Shown: positions 32,610 to 41,571, counted from the stretch's first letter. The stretch: 64,000 bases of DNA from Collinsella tanakaei YIT 12063 (GCF_000225705.1 NZ_JH126470.1:124001-188000); one strand, 5' to 3'. The notes: generated from the letters alone by a model not told the origin. Made by a program: numbers and translations.

Positions 32610-33113
32610 ATGGATCTAACTGCCTTCTTCACCATGAGCTACGGCTTGTACGTGGTCTCGTCCGAGGCGGACGGCCTCAAGGCGGGCTGCATCATCAACA
32701 CCGCAACGCAGGTCACCGCTGAGCCGCCGCGCATGATGGTCGCCGTGCACAAGGACAACGTCACTGCAGACGTTATCGCTAGGGCCGGCAAGTTCGCCGT
32801 CACCGCGATCGATAAGACCGCGGACATGCCCTATATCGGCAACTTCGGTTTCCGCAGCTCCAATACGTTCGATAAGTTTGAGAAGTACGGCGAGGAGCGC
32901 ACGGGCAACGGCTGCCCCTATAGTCCCCAGCATATCTGCGCCGTGTTTTCTTGCGACCTCATCGAGACCGTGGACGTGGGCACCCATTATCTATTCATCG
33001 GCGATGTGGTCGAGGCGGAGCGCGTTTCGGACGAGGAACCTCTGACGTATTCTTACTATCACTCCACCCTCAAGGGCAAGACGCCTCCCAAGGCCTCGTC
33101 TTACCAGGCATAG
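32610..33113 (+). CDS. Flavin reductase-like FMN-binding protein
   Basis: The 167-residue protein matches the flavin reductase/FMN-binding split-barrel family found as the N-terminal half of high-molecular-weight rubredoxins: FTMSYGLYVVSSEADG, GCIINTATQVTAEPPRMMVAV and the C-terminal HYLFIGDVVEAERVSD and TYSYYHSTLKG. It likely moves electrons from NAD(P)H-derived flavin to a small redox partner for oxygen or peroxide detoxification in an anaerobe. The next gene encodes a rubredoxin, so here the two halves are separate genes. The ATG at 32610 has AAGAGGGG upstream. Confidence 0.88.
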   Translation: MDLTAFFTMSYGLYVVSSEADGLKAGCIINTATQVTAEPPRMMVAVHKDNVTADVIARAGKFAVTAIDKTADMPYIGNFGFRSSNTFDKFEKYGEERTGNGCPYSPQHICAVFSCDLIETVDVGTHYLFIGDVVEAERVSDEEPLTYSYYHSTLKGKTPPKASSYQA

Positions 33114-33203
33114 CCCCGCTATGGAGGCGCCGCGCCGCGTCGCCCCGTGCTGCGCGGTTGCGCCACCTCGAGGCGTGCGGCCCGCATGCGCAAGGCGCGT
33201 GTA

Positions 33204-33260
33204 AATCCTTATTAGGATTCTGTATTGTTACTTGCAAGGCATCCCATCGAATGGTATAAG
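33204..33260 (+). promoter_or_regulatory. Promoter and palindrome upstream of rubredoxin
   Basis: TTGCAA (33232-33237), 17 bp, then TATAAG (33255-33260) forms a good sigma-70 promoter. A 6-bp palindrome AATCCT-TATT-AGGATT (33204-33219) lies just upstream and could be an operator for an oxidative-stress or metal regulator; which one is unknown. Rubredoxin is thus transcribed independently of the flavin reductase. Confidence 0.55.
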
Positions 33261-33398
33261 AATGGTAGCAAAAGAGGGCGCCGCGAGGGGATTCCGGTGC
33301 GACCGCCCGCTTGAGAAGATTCCAATTTCGCGCATGCACCCGCGCGGGATGGATATACTTCTACTATTGTTCATTCGCCTGTGAAAGGAAGGTTCGCC

Positions 33399-33539
33399 AT
33401 GAGCGACGAGAAGACCTACAAGTTTGTTTGCGTTGTCTGCGGTTTCGAGGTCGAGGTCGACACCCCCGAGCTTCCCAAGGACTACATCTGCCCCGTTTGC
33501 GGCGTTGGTCCCGACCAGTTTGAGGCCGTCGAGGAGTAA
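33399..33539 (+). CDS. Rubredoxin-type small iron protein
   Basis: A short gene of 46 residues. Two Cys-x2-Cys-Gly knuckles (CVVCGFEV and CPVCGVG, with PDQFEAV after the second) are the iron ligands of rubredoxin, a one-electron carrier. It is slightly shorter than the usual 52-54 residues and lacks the typical long middle loop, which fits the truncated rubredoxin-like group. AAGGAAGG lies 7 bp before the ATG. Its likely electron donor is the flavin reductase encoded just upstream. A strong terminator follows. Confidence 0.9.
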   Translation: MSDEKTYKFVCVVCGFEVEVDTPELPKDYICPVCGVGPDQFEAVEE

Positions 33540-33565
33540 CCTCGCTTCAACCAGATGTCTGGAAT

Positions 33566-33612
33566 CGCCGGGCGGACCGTTTCGCATATGCGTCGGTTCG
33601 CCCGGTTTTTTA
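33566..33612 (+). terminator. Terminator of rubredoxin gene
   Basis: CCGGGCGGACCG (33568-33579) pairs with CGGTTCGCCCGG (33594-33605) with one mismatch and is followed by TTTTTT. Confidence 0.93.
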
Positions 33613-33740
33613 CCGCGGCGTCAAAGCGATGGCGTTTCTAATGCTGCCGGATGGATTGAGAAGTCGTAGAACATGATTGCTCCGAGGGGGCAATCGGTCC
33701 CGAATAGCGAACAAGCCCGCTTCATGGTCCTATGCAACCC

Positions 33741-34412
33741 CTACGCCGTGCGCACCTTCAGCGTGTCTTGATAGCGGCCGTCGGGAGAGAGCAAGTCGCG
33801 AGCCAGGCGGATAAAGTAGCTTGCCGCCTCCAGCTCCGGTCGCGTCTCGTGATCCTCGGGATGAAACTCGCCCGGGCCGTCGGCAGAGGTGGCATTCGGC
33901 GCGGCGCGGTCGTACATGCGCACCTGGCCTACCATCTGCCATGCGCCGTCAATGCATCCTATGCGCTCGGCTATGGTGCCGTTCTTCCAATGCTTTACCT
34001 CGCATAGGTGCTGGTCGTATACGTCGTAGCAGCGGCCGGTCCGCACGTCTTTGAGCGTGCTGACGCCCGTGGCGGCATCCTTTTTAAGAATGGCAAAGCG
34101 CGAGAAGAACTGCGTGTCGCGCACCTGGAGCAGACGGTCCAAAGCCTGCTGCGATACGCGCGCGGGGCGCTCGTTCAAATAGAGCGATAGCGGGGTAAGG
34201 CCGTCTCGCAGCGGGCATTCGAACAATAGCCACTCGGTAAAGCACATACTCATGATTACCTGTTTATCATCGTCCAGTTTATCGAGCTCGTTGTGCGGGT
34301 CTATGTAAGAAAAGAAGACGTCATTGGTCCAGTCTAAAAACTGGAACTTCCTCAACAGCCAGTAGTTCGCCATCTGGCGAATATCGCGCTCAACGTCTTG
34401 GTATGTACTCAT
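33741..34412 (-). CDS. Hypothetical cytosolic protein
   Basis: This 223-residue protein has no recognised motif. It is Asp/Arg-rich and hydrophilic with aromatic patches at the start (YWLLRKFQFLDWTNDVFFSY) and no signal peptide or TM helix. The N-terminal half is probably helical and the second half beta-rich (TGRCYDVYDQHLCEVKHW). GGAGG precedes the ATG at 34412; another ATG 15 bp upstream overlaps that ribosome site. It is a single gene. I cannot propose a function. Confidence 0.7.
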   Translation of the reverse strand: MSTYQDVERDIRQMANYWLLRKFQFLDWTNDVFFSYIDPHNELDKLDDDKQVIMSMCFTEWLLFECPLRDGLTPLSLYLNERPARVSQQALDRLLQVRDTQFFSRFAILKKDAATGVSTLKDVRTGRCYDVYDQHLCEVKHWKNGTIAERIGCIDGAWQMVGQVRMYDRAAPNATSADGPGEFHPEDHETRPELEAASYFIRLARDLLSPDGRYQDTLKVRTA

Positions 34413-34577
34413 CGCTCGTTCCTCCATGACTTCGCTGGTTCAATGGCTCGCCCCCGCGGACGGGCACGGCATAGCGAAACACGGGCGATGCACGGTTTTT
34501 ATACGCTGCATCTTCCAAAAGTCAGCGCGCAATCTATCCAAGATGTGGCCGCGGCAGGTACAGGGGCCGCCTCGGTC

Positions 34578-34662
34578 CTTCATCGTCCAAAAACAAGGGT
34601 CCGCGCACACAAAGAAACCACCCTGGGGCGCCATGGCCCTTAGGGTGGTTTGGACGATGAAG
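34578..34662 (-). terminator. Nested hairpin after amidohydrolase gene
   Basis: The inner stem AAACCACCCT (34615-34624) pairs with AGGGTGGTTT (34642-34651); on the minus strand it runs into TTTCTTTG. An outer 14-bp pair (34578-34591 with 34649-34662, containing CATCGTCC/GGACGATG) overlaps the inner right arm by 3 bases, so the two stems compete. It closes the amidohydrolase transcript. Confidence 0.65.
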
Positions 34663-34710
34663 CGTATCGATCACCGGCTATCGCCGGGCGGCATGAAAGC
34701 CGCGTTCGCG

Positions 34711-36057
34711 TTAGCGGACGATGAGGTTGGCCGGCTGTTCCATAATCCAATCCAGCTCGGCATCCAGCTCGGGCAGGTGCTTGACGCGCAACTTGTCCGC
34801 CAATACGCCGCGCGCCATCACATGGGTCACCTCGCGTAGGGTCGAGAGGTCGTCAAGCGGGTTGCTCTTCACCGTGATGATGTCCGCCTCCTTGCCAACC
34901 TCGATGGTGCCGCAGACGTCGCCCAGTCCCAGCAGTTGGGCATTGACCTGCGTGGCGGTGTGCAGGGCGAACGCGTTTGAGACGCCGGCGTACTTGGCAA
35001 AGTAGGCGACCTCGCGCCACATGTCGTACTGGGTGACGTAGGGGCAGCTCGAGTCCGTGCCCAGGCCCACGGGAATGCCTGCGGCAAGTGCCTGCTTCGC
35101 GCTCTCGATAATGCCCGAGCACACAATGTCGCCGTTGATCTTCTGCACTTCGGTGGAGTGGGTCTTTTCCGGATCGAGCAGCGTGAACGGCAGGGCGGGC
35201 GAGATGGTGCAGGTGACCGATGCGGGGCGTTCGGCAAGCTGCGCGCCGTTGCGAGAAAGATAGAGCTCGCGAATCTCATCGTCCATGGGCGCGCCGTGTT
35301 CGATGGTGTCGACGCCGGCTGCAAGAGCGATGCGCACGCCTTCGGTGCTCTCCACGTGCGCCATGACGGGTATGCCGAGCTTGTGGGCGGCCTCGCAGGA
35401 CGCTTGGGCGACCTCTGGAGACATGCGCACCACGCCGGGCTCGCCGGGCTCCGTCGCGTCGAAGACGCCTCCGGTGACAAAGAGCTTGATCACGTCCGCT
35501 CCGCGCTGGGCGAGCGACCGCACCATGGAAGCGGCCTCCTGCGGGGTGTTGGCCACCTGCGCGAAGAGCCCCGCGCCGTGTCCTCCGGGCACGGTGACGC
35601 CGGTGCCGGGCGAGACCAGGCGCGGGCCGGGGTATTTGCCGGCGTTGATGGCGTCGCGCACGTCCAGGTCGCACAGCAGCGGGTCGCCCGCACCGCGCAC
35701 GGTGGTGACGCCGCTGGCCAGCTGCTGCTGGGCGCTGCTTTTAAGGATGCGGCGGACGATGGCGCGGCCCACGGGGTTGTCGAGCTTCTTCATAAGGCTT
35801 CCCGCATCGCCCGCGGAGACCGGCTTGCCCGATCCGCACAGGTGCACGTGCATATTGATGAGGCCGGGTAGCAGGTAGCCTCCGGCAAGGTCGATGACGC
35901 GCGCGCCGTCCTCGATGCGGGCGATGGCATCCGGGGCGATGCCCGTGATAACGCCGCGGTCCACGGTGACCGTCATGTTGGGACGAGGCTCCATGGAAGC
36001 GGTCCCGTCTAGAAGGGTGGCGTTGGTGAACGCGATGGAATTATTGGTTGCTGACAT
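34711..36057 (-). CDS. Metal-dependent amidohydrolase
   Basis: This 448-residue TIM-barrel enzyme belongs to the amidohydrolase branch that includes imidazolonepropionase and Xaa-Pro dipeptidase-like enzymes. Seen: the metal His pair in INMHVHLCG, the bridging Lys in GADVIKLFVTGG, a metal His in IPVMAHVESTEG, a second in TIEHGAPMDDE, and an Asp region TDSSCPYVTQYD. Such proteins hydrolyse cyclic amides or dipeptides; the substrate is not determined. The ATG at 36057 follows AGGTGAGG. No signal peptide. It is single-gene, with the hairpin at 34578-34662 downstream. Confidence 0.88.
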   Translation of the reverse strand: MSATNNSIAFTNATLLDGTASMEPRPNMTVTVDRGVITGIAPDAIARIEDGARVIDLAGGYLLPGLINMHVHLCGSGKPVSAGDAGSLMKKLDNPVGRAIVRRILKSSAQQQLASGVTTVRGAGDPLLCDLDVRDAINAGKYPGPRLVSPGTGVTVPGGHGAGLFAQVANTPQEAASMVRSLAQRGADVIKLFVTGGVFDATEPGEPGVVRMSPEVAQASCEAAHKLGIPVMAHVESTEGVRIALAAGVDTIEHGAPMDDEIRELYLSRNGAQLAERPASVTCTISPALPFTLLDPEKTHSTEVQKINGDIVCSGIIESAKQALAAGIPVGLGTDSSCPYVTQYDMWREVAYFAKYAGVSNAFALHTATQVNAQLLGLGDVCGTIEVGKEADIITVKSNPLDDLSTLREVTHVMARGVLADKLRVKHLPELDAELDWIMEQPANLIVR

Positions 36058-36241
36058 AACCTCACCTGCTTGTGCTCTGAAACCCTGCGGCCGCAGGCGG
36101 GTGCGGCTCGCGCGATTCGCCTGCGGATAATGAGGCAAGTGTACACCCGCGCGTGCAGGGAGGATGTGCGTGCGGGACGGGCGGCCGCGCAGCGACAGCG
36201 CGCGGGAAGGGCGCACGGGGCGCGCCCGGGTATCCGTTCGG

Positions 36242-37189
36242 TTATAGGTCGAGCTGCTGCTCCGCATTCGTTTCGGGGCGCAGCGCGGCTGCCAGGGCGT
36301 CGCGGCGCCTCTTATGGAGCGGCGTCAGCTTCAGCTCGTCCAAAGACGCGATAATCTGCAGGGCGCGGTCACGGTCGCCGTGAAACTGCTCCCAGGTGCA
36401 TTCGTCCAAAAGCCAGCTGGCGTATTCCAACGGGCTCTGCGCGCGGTCGACTCCATCGCGGATGAACGCGGCGTCCTGCGACGTCCATGCCGCGGGGTCC
36501 TTAAGTATGACTTGGTAGCGGGCGTGCAGGCCGTCGAGCTCCTTGGCAAGGGCGCTGCCCGCCGACGCTTTGCGCCCAAGCTCATCCAAACGCGACAGCG
36601 CGAGGGATTCGCCGGCGGAATCGCCCACGTCATGGCGGCACATGGTCTCGATTGAGAGGACGGCGAGCCAGTAGGGGTTCTTGGGGGATTTAAACCTGAC
36701 CTGCGAGAGCAGCTGCAGCGCACGCATGGACTCGCCTTGGTAGTAGAGGCCGCGTGCCTGCTCGGTTGCAAGGATGCTGCGGGAACGGTCGTGCACATCG
36801 CTGGCGACAAGCGCTTCCATGACGGCGCGGTACTTGGCGGGGTCGCATTCGAGGCTGCAAATCTGGTGCAGGGAGCCAAAACGATTGATCGCCCGCGTTC
36901 GATGAAGGAAGGATATTGCAACGGCGGAAGCCAGGAGCGCCAGATAGATGATCCCCGCGGCAGGGGGTTTGAGCGCGATGACGGCGAGCGCCGCCGCGAA
37001 GACGGCGATCTCGGTTGGGATAAAGATGAGGCAGCGCTTCTTGATCCATGCGACATGTTGGTCGGCGACCTGTTGCGCGTTCAGGTTCTCGTAAGGCGAT
37101 CGCTGCCATGACGGGCGCGTCCGGGTTGAGGGCGCGCAGGCGTAAGTTGTGGGTGGGGGCGAGGACGGCTTGGAAGTGGGGTCGTGCAT
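36242..37189 (-). CDS. Membrane protein with TPR-like cytosolic domain
   Basis: The 315-residue protein starts with a Pro/Thr-rich stretch, then two adjacent transmembrane helices (IPTEIAVFAAALAVIALK and GIIYLALLASAVAISFL, about residues 54-94), then a helical soluble domain of about 210 residues with TPR-like pairs (ARGLYYQGESMRALQLLSQV). The two TM helices form a hairpin, so both ends face the cytosol. I do not recognise the family. The ATG at 37189 has CAGGAGCG upstream; the longer frame has no support. The function is unknown. Confidence 0.75.
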   Translation of the reverse strand: MHDPTSKPSSPPPTTYACAPSTRTRPSWQRSPYENLNAQQVADQHVAWIKKRCLIFIPTEIAVFAAALAVIALKPPAAGIIYLALLASAVAISFLHRTRAINRFGSLHQICSLECDPAKYRAVMEALVASDVHDRSRSILATEQARGLYYQGESMRALQLLSQVRFKSPKNPYWLAVLSIETMCRHDVGDSAGESLALSRLDELGRKASAGSALAKELDGLHARYQVILKDPAAWTSQDAAFIRDGVDRAQSPLEYASWLLDECTWEQFHGDRDRALQIIASLDELKLTPLHKRRRDALAAALRPETNAEQQLDL

Positions 37190-37407
37190 GAGCGCTCCTG
37201 TCCTGCAAGGTTTCACTAGCCGCTCGCTGCGTTGGATTGCGTGATGAGGGAGTGTGCGGCAAGGGGTCGGCGGAAACGTTGCCGCATATTGTAGCGCATG
37301 CGGGGGTGCTGCCACAATGTTGCCCGTAGGCGCGACCCTCGCCGGTCCCCCACATCGCGAGGCCAGCTAAAAGGACACTGGGGCAGCTGCCTGCTCCGGC
37401 GCGTCCG

Positions 37408-37965
37408 TCAGCTTTCCAGCGCTGCAGCGGTTGTGGTCGTCTTAGCGGCTGTTGCCCCTGCAGCCTCTGGCGATGCCTTCGGTTTTGTCGCCGCCAAAGG
37501 CGTCGCTTCATTACGATGCTTGGTTGGTCTGCCGGGATTGCGCGGGCTGTTGAACCGGTCCATAACATCCTGAGCGTTGAGCAGGCGGGAGCTCCCCACC
37601 TTCTCCGAGCGGATCGCCCCATCCTTTACCAGCGTGTAGATTCTTGCGCGGCTTACGTTGAGGATGTCGGCGGCTTCCGCTACGGTCATGGTTTCAGTTC
37701 GCTCGCACCCCACTTCAACAAGGGCCATGATGCCCATTGCGATGCTGCCGGCGGGTAGGGCCCCCGCAGTTCCAAAGGACCCAATATGGGGGACGTCCTC
37801 TCCAGCCTCAAGGCGTTCGGCGATGTCCATGGTAAGTAGGTCTTGTGCCATATAGGCAGCGTCGGCAAGGCTGGTTCCTTGGGTATAGAGACTGAGTTCT
37901 GGGAAGTAGACTTCATATATATCGCCGTATGGGGTCAATATCGCCTCGTAGAGATATCTGTCCAC
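37408..37965 (-). CDS. hicB: HicB antitoxin fused to a helix-turn-helix
   Basis: HicB neutralises the HicA ribonuclease and represses the operon. Residues 1-70 show the HicB partial RNase-H fold (YLYEAILTPYGDIYEVY, FPELSLYTQGTSLADA, then the long helix with AQDLL). The middle is an excisionase-type HTH (TVAEAADILNVSRARIYTL). The tail after residue 140 is Ala/Thr/Lys-rich and unstructured. I chose the GTG at 37965 because AAGGGAG lies 5 bp before it; the frame could start upstream at 37983 or 37998. It follows hicA by about 48 bp in the same direction, the standard order toxin then antitoxin. Confidence 0.85.
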   Translation of the reverse strand: MDRYLYEAILTPYGDIYEVYFPELSLYTQGTSLADAAYMAQDLLTMDIAERLEAGEDVPHIGSFGTAGALPAGSIAMGIMALVEVGCERTETMTVAEAADILNVSRARIYTLVKDGAIRSEKVGSSRLLNAQDVMDRFNSPRNPGRPTKHRNEATPLAATKPKASPEAAGATAAKTTTTAAALES

Positions 37966-38013
37966 AGCTGCTCCCTTCTGCATATCGATTCGGCGCACGT
38001 CGCGTCTTGGCGC

Positions 38014-38205
38014 TCATCTTCTGAGGCCGTCTGCCCTTTTCTTGATATCGTATTCCACGCCGGGCGACAGGTCGCCTCGATGGCGTGGAATACGAATTTT
38101 GGTTCCCCAGGGCATAATGAATGTGTCATGTTCTCGTCCATGGTTGAGGAATACGCCCTCCCTTGCGAGAACGTATTGGACGGCGTCTCGATAAGTCATT
38201 GGCAT
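38014..38205 (-). CDS. hicA: HicA toxin (mRNA interferase)
   Basis: A 63-residue HicA-type double-stranded-RNA-binding-fold ribonuclease that cuts mRNA when free of HicB. Seen: YRDAVQYVLAREG helix, the catalytic His region (NHGREHDTFIMPWG; the usual Gly-Ser-His is Gly-Arg-Glu-His here) and the conserved IPRHRGDLSPGV. The altered active-site segment might weaken activity. The ATG at 38205 has AAAGGGG 7 bp upstream, and a -10 box TATAAT lies 24 bp above the start. AT-rich flanks and low GC compared with neighbours suggest a mobile origin. Confidence 0.85.
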   Translation of the reverse strand: MPMTYRDAVQYVLAREGVFLNHGREHDTFIMPWGTKIRIPRHRGDLSPGVEYDIKKRADGLRR

Positions 38206-38228
38206 CGGACGCCCCTTTAATAATAAAT

Positions 38229-38234
38229 ATTATA
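38229..38234 (-). promoter_or_regulatory. -10 box of hicAB
   Basis: A perfect TATAAT on the minus strand (38234-38229) lies 24 bp before the hicA start. TTACAAGTTATAA overlaps it and could be the HicB operator. No good -35 hexamer is visible. Confidence 0.55.
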
Positions 38235-38267
38235 ACTTGTAATGGTTTTTAGCTAGATGATCGTGAG
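38235..38267. other. Intergenic spacer upstream of hicAB
   Basis: AT-rich sequence between the hicA -10 box and the long inverted repeat; nothing further recognised. Confidence 0.3.
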
Positions 38268-38327
38268 ACCCACTAAAAGGACGCTTTTTGCCGAGACGTC
38301 GGGGCAAAAAGCGTCCTTTTAGTGGGT
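38268..38327. repeat. 25-bp perfect inverted repeat
   Basis: The arm at 38268-38292 (ACCCACTAAAAGGACGC then TTTTTGCC) is the exact reverse complement of 38303-38327, loop 10 bp. It lies between divergent hicA and the Hsp70 gene, so it cannot simply be a terminator of either. It shares the style (AAAAGG.CG.. with an internal T run) of the repeat at 17644-17710. Confidence 0.8.
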
Positions 38328-38526
38328 TTCGTCAAAACGCCAAGGAAGGAGAGGGCTCGGGGTGGCCCCGCCGAACACCCGGCACGGCAGCACGGCGGCG
38401 CAGCGCCTCGGCGCATGCCGAAAAACCCCGCCGAACGGCAGGCCCGCGCCGTAGCGAATTCGGTTACGCGCGCGCCCTTTGGTACAATCCGCCCTATCTG
38501 TTCGCCGTCGGTTGCAAGGAGCGCAT

Positions 38527-40339
38527 ATGGCGATCGTGGGCATAGACCTGGGCACAACCAACAGCCTGGCGGCGGTATACAAAGACGGGCGCGCGCAGCT
38601 GGTGCCCAACCAGTTTGGCGAGTTCCTTACCCCCAGCGTGGCGAGCGTGGACAAGGACGGCCGCGTCGTGGTGGGCCGTATCGCCCAAGAACGGCTGGTG
38701 ACGCAGCCACAGGACACCATCGCGCGCTTCAAGCGCAAGATGGGCACCGACGCGGTGTTATAACCTGGGCGGGCGCCGCTTCACGCCGGAAGCGCAGGAG
38801 TTTTTGGGCGAGCGTGTGGACGAGGCGGTGGTGAGCGTTCCCGCCTACTTCGACGTGGCGCAGCGGGCGGCGACCAAGCGCGCGGGCGCGCGTGCGGGCG
38901 TTCGCGTGGAGCGCTTGGTCAGCGAGCCCTCCGCCGCGGCGCTGGGGCATCATTTCTCAAGTGAGGGCGCCGTGGCCGCCGCCGCGGCGGACGGGTACCC
39001 GCCGGACGAGACCTTCTGCGTGTTCGACTTTGGCGGCGGCACGCTCGACGTCTCGGTGGTCGACTGCTTCGACAACGTGGTGGGCATCAGCGCGGTGGCG
39101 GGCGATAACCATCTGGGCGGGGGCGACTTCGACCTGTTGATCGCGCAGGAGGCGTGTCGCATCAACGGTATTGGCCTCAACGCGCTAGGGGCCTCCCGGC
39201 GCGAGACGTTGCTGCGCGAGGCGGAGCGCGCCAAGCGCGAGCTTGCGGACCGCGATTCCCATGCGTTTCTGCGCAGCTCCATCCCCGCGCTGCCCCAGGT
39301 GCTCCATCTAACCAACAAGGGGCTCTTCGAGCTCGCCGTGCCGTTGTTCATCCGCATCGAGCGCCCGCTCAAGCAGGCGGTGTATGACTCGGACGTGCCG
39401 GCAGAAGAGATCTCGCGCGCGGTGCTGGTGGGCGGATCCAGCCGCATGCCCGTGGTGCGCGACTACCTCGAACGACTGCTTGCGGTTCCCGTGACCTGCG
39501 AGGAGGATTGCGATGTGGCCGTAGCGCTTGGCCTGGGCACCTACGTTGGCATCAAACAGCGCGCGCGGGGCGTCGACAGCTTGGTGCTAACGGACATCTG
39601 CCCGCATTCGCTTTCGACCGACGTGCGCAACCCTCATCCGCCGTTTGAGCCCCTGGCATCTGTCCTCATCCCACGCAACACCACGCTGCCGGCGAGCAGC
39701 TCGCAGGTGTACGCCAATTCGCAGGTGGGTGCGCGCGAGGCTCGCGTGGCGGTGTACCAGGGCGAGAACGTGTACGTGCAGGACAACAAGCAGCTGGCGG
39801 AGCTCATGGTGCCGCTGCCGCGTAACAACAAGAGCCATGAGCCCTTTACCGTCACGTTCACCTATGACATCAATTCTATTTTGGGCGTGGAGGTGCGCGT
39901 GCATTCCACGGGCGAGGTCACGCGCCGTGTCTACAACGGGTCGAGCTAAGATGAGGGCGAGGACGCGCTGGCGACCCTGCAGGAGGTTCAACTGAGCGCG
40001 CGCATGGAGCCGGCACGGGTCGACGCGGAGCTGGCCCTGGAGCGCGCGCTGCGCGTGGCGGCCGAGGGCAGCGATTATGTTCGCGACTATTTAAGCGTTT
40101 TGACCTGCGATTTTGCAAGCAGCTTGAATTCTAACAGCTTAAAGCTATTGATTACGAAAACACGCCAGCTCAACGCCGTGCTCGATCGCATCGAGGCTGA
40201 CAAGGCGGATAACGCGTTCTTTAGGCATGGGGACGAGGGCGATTGCGGCGAGCTCGGTGGTCCTGGCGACAGCTCGGGCAACGAGGCGGGCGACGGTTCG
40301 CATGGTTTGGACGATGGCTTGGACGAGGAGCGGCTGTGA
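38527..40339 (+). pseudogene. hscC: HscC-like Hsp70 chaperone gene, disrupted
   Basis: HscC-type Hsp70s are ATP-driven chaperones with a dedicated J-domain partner. The start is clear (AAGGAG, then VGIDLGTTNSLAAVY with the phosphate loop; FLTPSVASV; FKRKMGTD). The frame stops at TAA 38761-38763, while the homologous sequence YNLGGRRFTPEA continues at once in the next frame, i.e. a one-base frameshift near 38755. About 15 codons normally between TPEE and EFLGERV are also absent. The rest of the ATPase (VPAYFDVAQR, FCVFDFGGGTLDVSVV, VLVGGSSRMP) is open to an in-frame TAA at 39947, after which the C-terminal helical lid continues in frame as DEGEDALATLQEVQLSARM to 40339. The gene is broken three ways unless the bases are wrong. 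The J-domain gene overlaps its end. Confidence 0.8.
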
Positions 40340-41571
40340 ATATCTGGGACGTCTTGGAGATCGAGGCAACGTCGAGCGCCCGGGCGATAAAGCGTGCCTA
40401 CGCGCGGCAGCTTACCAAGCATCACCCCGAGGATGATCCGGAAGGCTTCCAGCTGGTGCAGGCCGCCTACGAGCGCGCGCTGCTTATCGCCCGCGGGGGC
40501 AAGGGCGCATCCGAGGACGTGTCGCCCGCGCTTCGTGCAAGCGTCGAAGCAGGAGCCGTCGCGCCGGAGGCCGTAACCACGGCACCCGCAGCGACGGCAT
40601 CCGCTGTGGGGGAGCCTGCGGCATCGGAGCCCGAAGCGGTGCCGTCCGCCGCTAACGCCACCGTCCCGCGTCCGCGTATCGCGCGCCCGGGCGGCGTTTT
40701 TGCTGACGTCAAGGCCGAAGCTGAGGCCGAAGCAGCTGCCGCGGCCTCAGCAGGCGACCCCGCGGGCGCCAGCGCCGGCACCGAGTCCGACTTCATCCGC
40801 GAAAAGATGCTGGGCGACATCCGGCATCGTGAGGACGCGCTGCGCTGGATCGACGACCTGGACCGTGATCTGAACAGCAACGGCGACGCGCTCGCGGCTT
40901 TGCGGCGCCGGCCTGCAGCGCAGTACATGGACGTCGACGGCGCGGACCAGGCTGCGGCGAACCTTCTTCGTCCATACGTAAGCCGCATGCGCCAGCGCGA
41001 TTTGGACCAGCTTGAACAGGCGCTGGGAGCCGCGGCAGAACAAGATGCGCTGCGTGCGCTGCTGGCGCGGCGCCGGGCGGAGCACGCGAAGCATCGGCGA
41101 GATGTGCTGAGCGTGCTGGCGAGCGTGGTGGTGCTCGCGGTGTCCTTTTCGCTGCGCATGGGGCAGATAAGCCGTAGGGCGGAGCTGCGACAAGAGGCGC
41201 AGCAGAGCATGGAGCAGATGAGGCAAGAGGTCTTGAAGCGCCGTGATTCGCTGGATTTAGAAGGCCCATCGTTTGGCGCGCCCATTGCCAGTGAGGATGA
41301 GAAGCGCGCGCTCGAGGCGGCGGCAGAGACAAACCGTGCGGCGATTCTGGACTACCTGCGGCAGGCGTTTGGGGCTGAGTTCACGCTGGAGGAAGACCCA
41401 TCGTTTGTTCCCGGGCATACCGACACGGTGATGGCGATAGCGACCGATCCGGCAGCTGCACGCTATGCGGTGATGGCAGATGTGGACGAGGAGTGCCGCA
41501 TAACCGAGATTCGCTCCGCCGTGGAGGTGGATGAGAAGGCCGTGCCTGCGCCTGCGGGCGATGCCAGCTAA
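40336..41571 (+). CDS. J-domain membrane protein, partner of the HscC-like Hsp70
   Basis: The 411-residue protein begins with a J-like domain: IWDVLEIEATSSARAIKRAY, with ARQLTKHHPEDDPEGFQ where a classical HPD would be (the HscC-partner DjlB/DjlC type uses a P-(E/D)-D-D-P-E-G-F variant). Then comes an Ala/Pro/Glu-rich linker, a helical segment, one transmembrane helix (HRRDVLSVLASVVVLAVSF, about residue 256-276) and a C-terminal soluble domain. It would recruit and stimulate the chaperone at the membrane. The GTG start overlaps the previous stop (GTGA). The frame is intact although its chaperone gene is broken. Confidence 0.8.
   Translation: MNIWDVLEIEATSSARAIKRAYARQLTKHHPEDDPEGFQLVQAAYERALLIARGGKGASEDVSPALRASVEAGAVAPEAVTTAPAATASAVGEPAASEPEAVPSAANATVPRPRIARPGGVFADVKAEAEAEAAAAASAGDPAGASAGTESDFIREKMLGDIRHREDALRWIDDLDRDLNSNGDALAALRRRPAAQYMDVDGADQAAANLLRPYVSRMRQRDLDQLEQALGAAAEQDALRALLARRRAEHAKHRRDVLSVLASVVVLAVSFSLRMGQISRRAELRQEAQQSMEQMRQEVLKRRDSLDLEGPSFGAPIASEDEKRALEAAAETNRAAILDYLRQAFGAEFTLEEDPSFVPGHTDTVMAIATDPAAARYAVMADVDEECRITEIRSAVEVDEKAVPAPAGDAS

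Noticed and set aside
40004-40339. Separate small gene between Hsp70 and the J-domain gene
   Set aside because: It lies in frame with the Hsp70 after a TAA and reads as the chaperone's C-terminal lid, so I treat it as part of the pseudogene.
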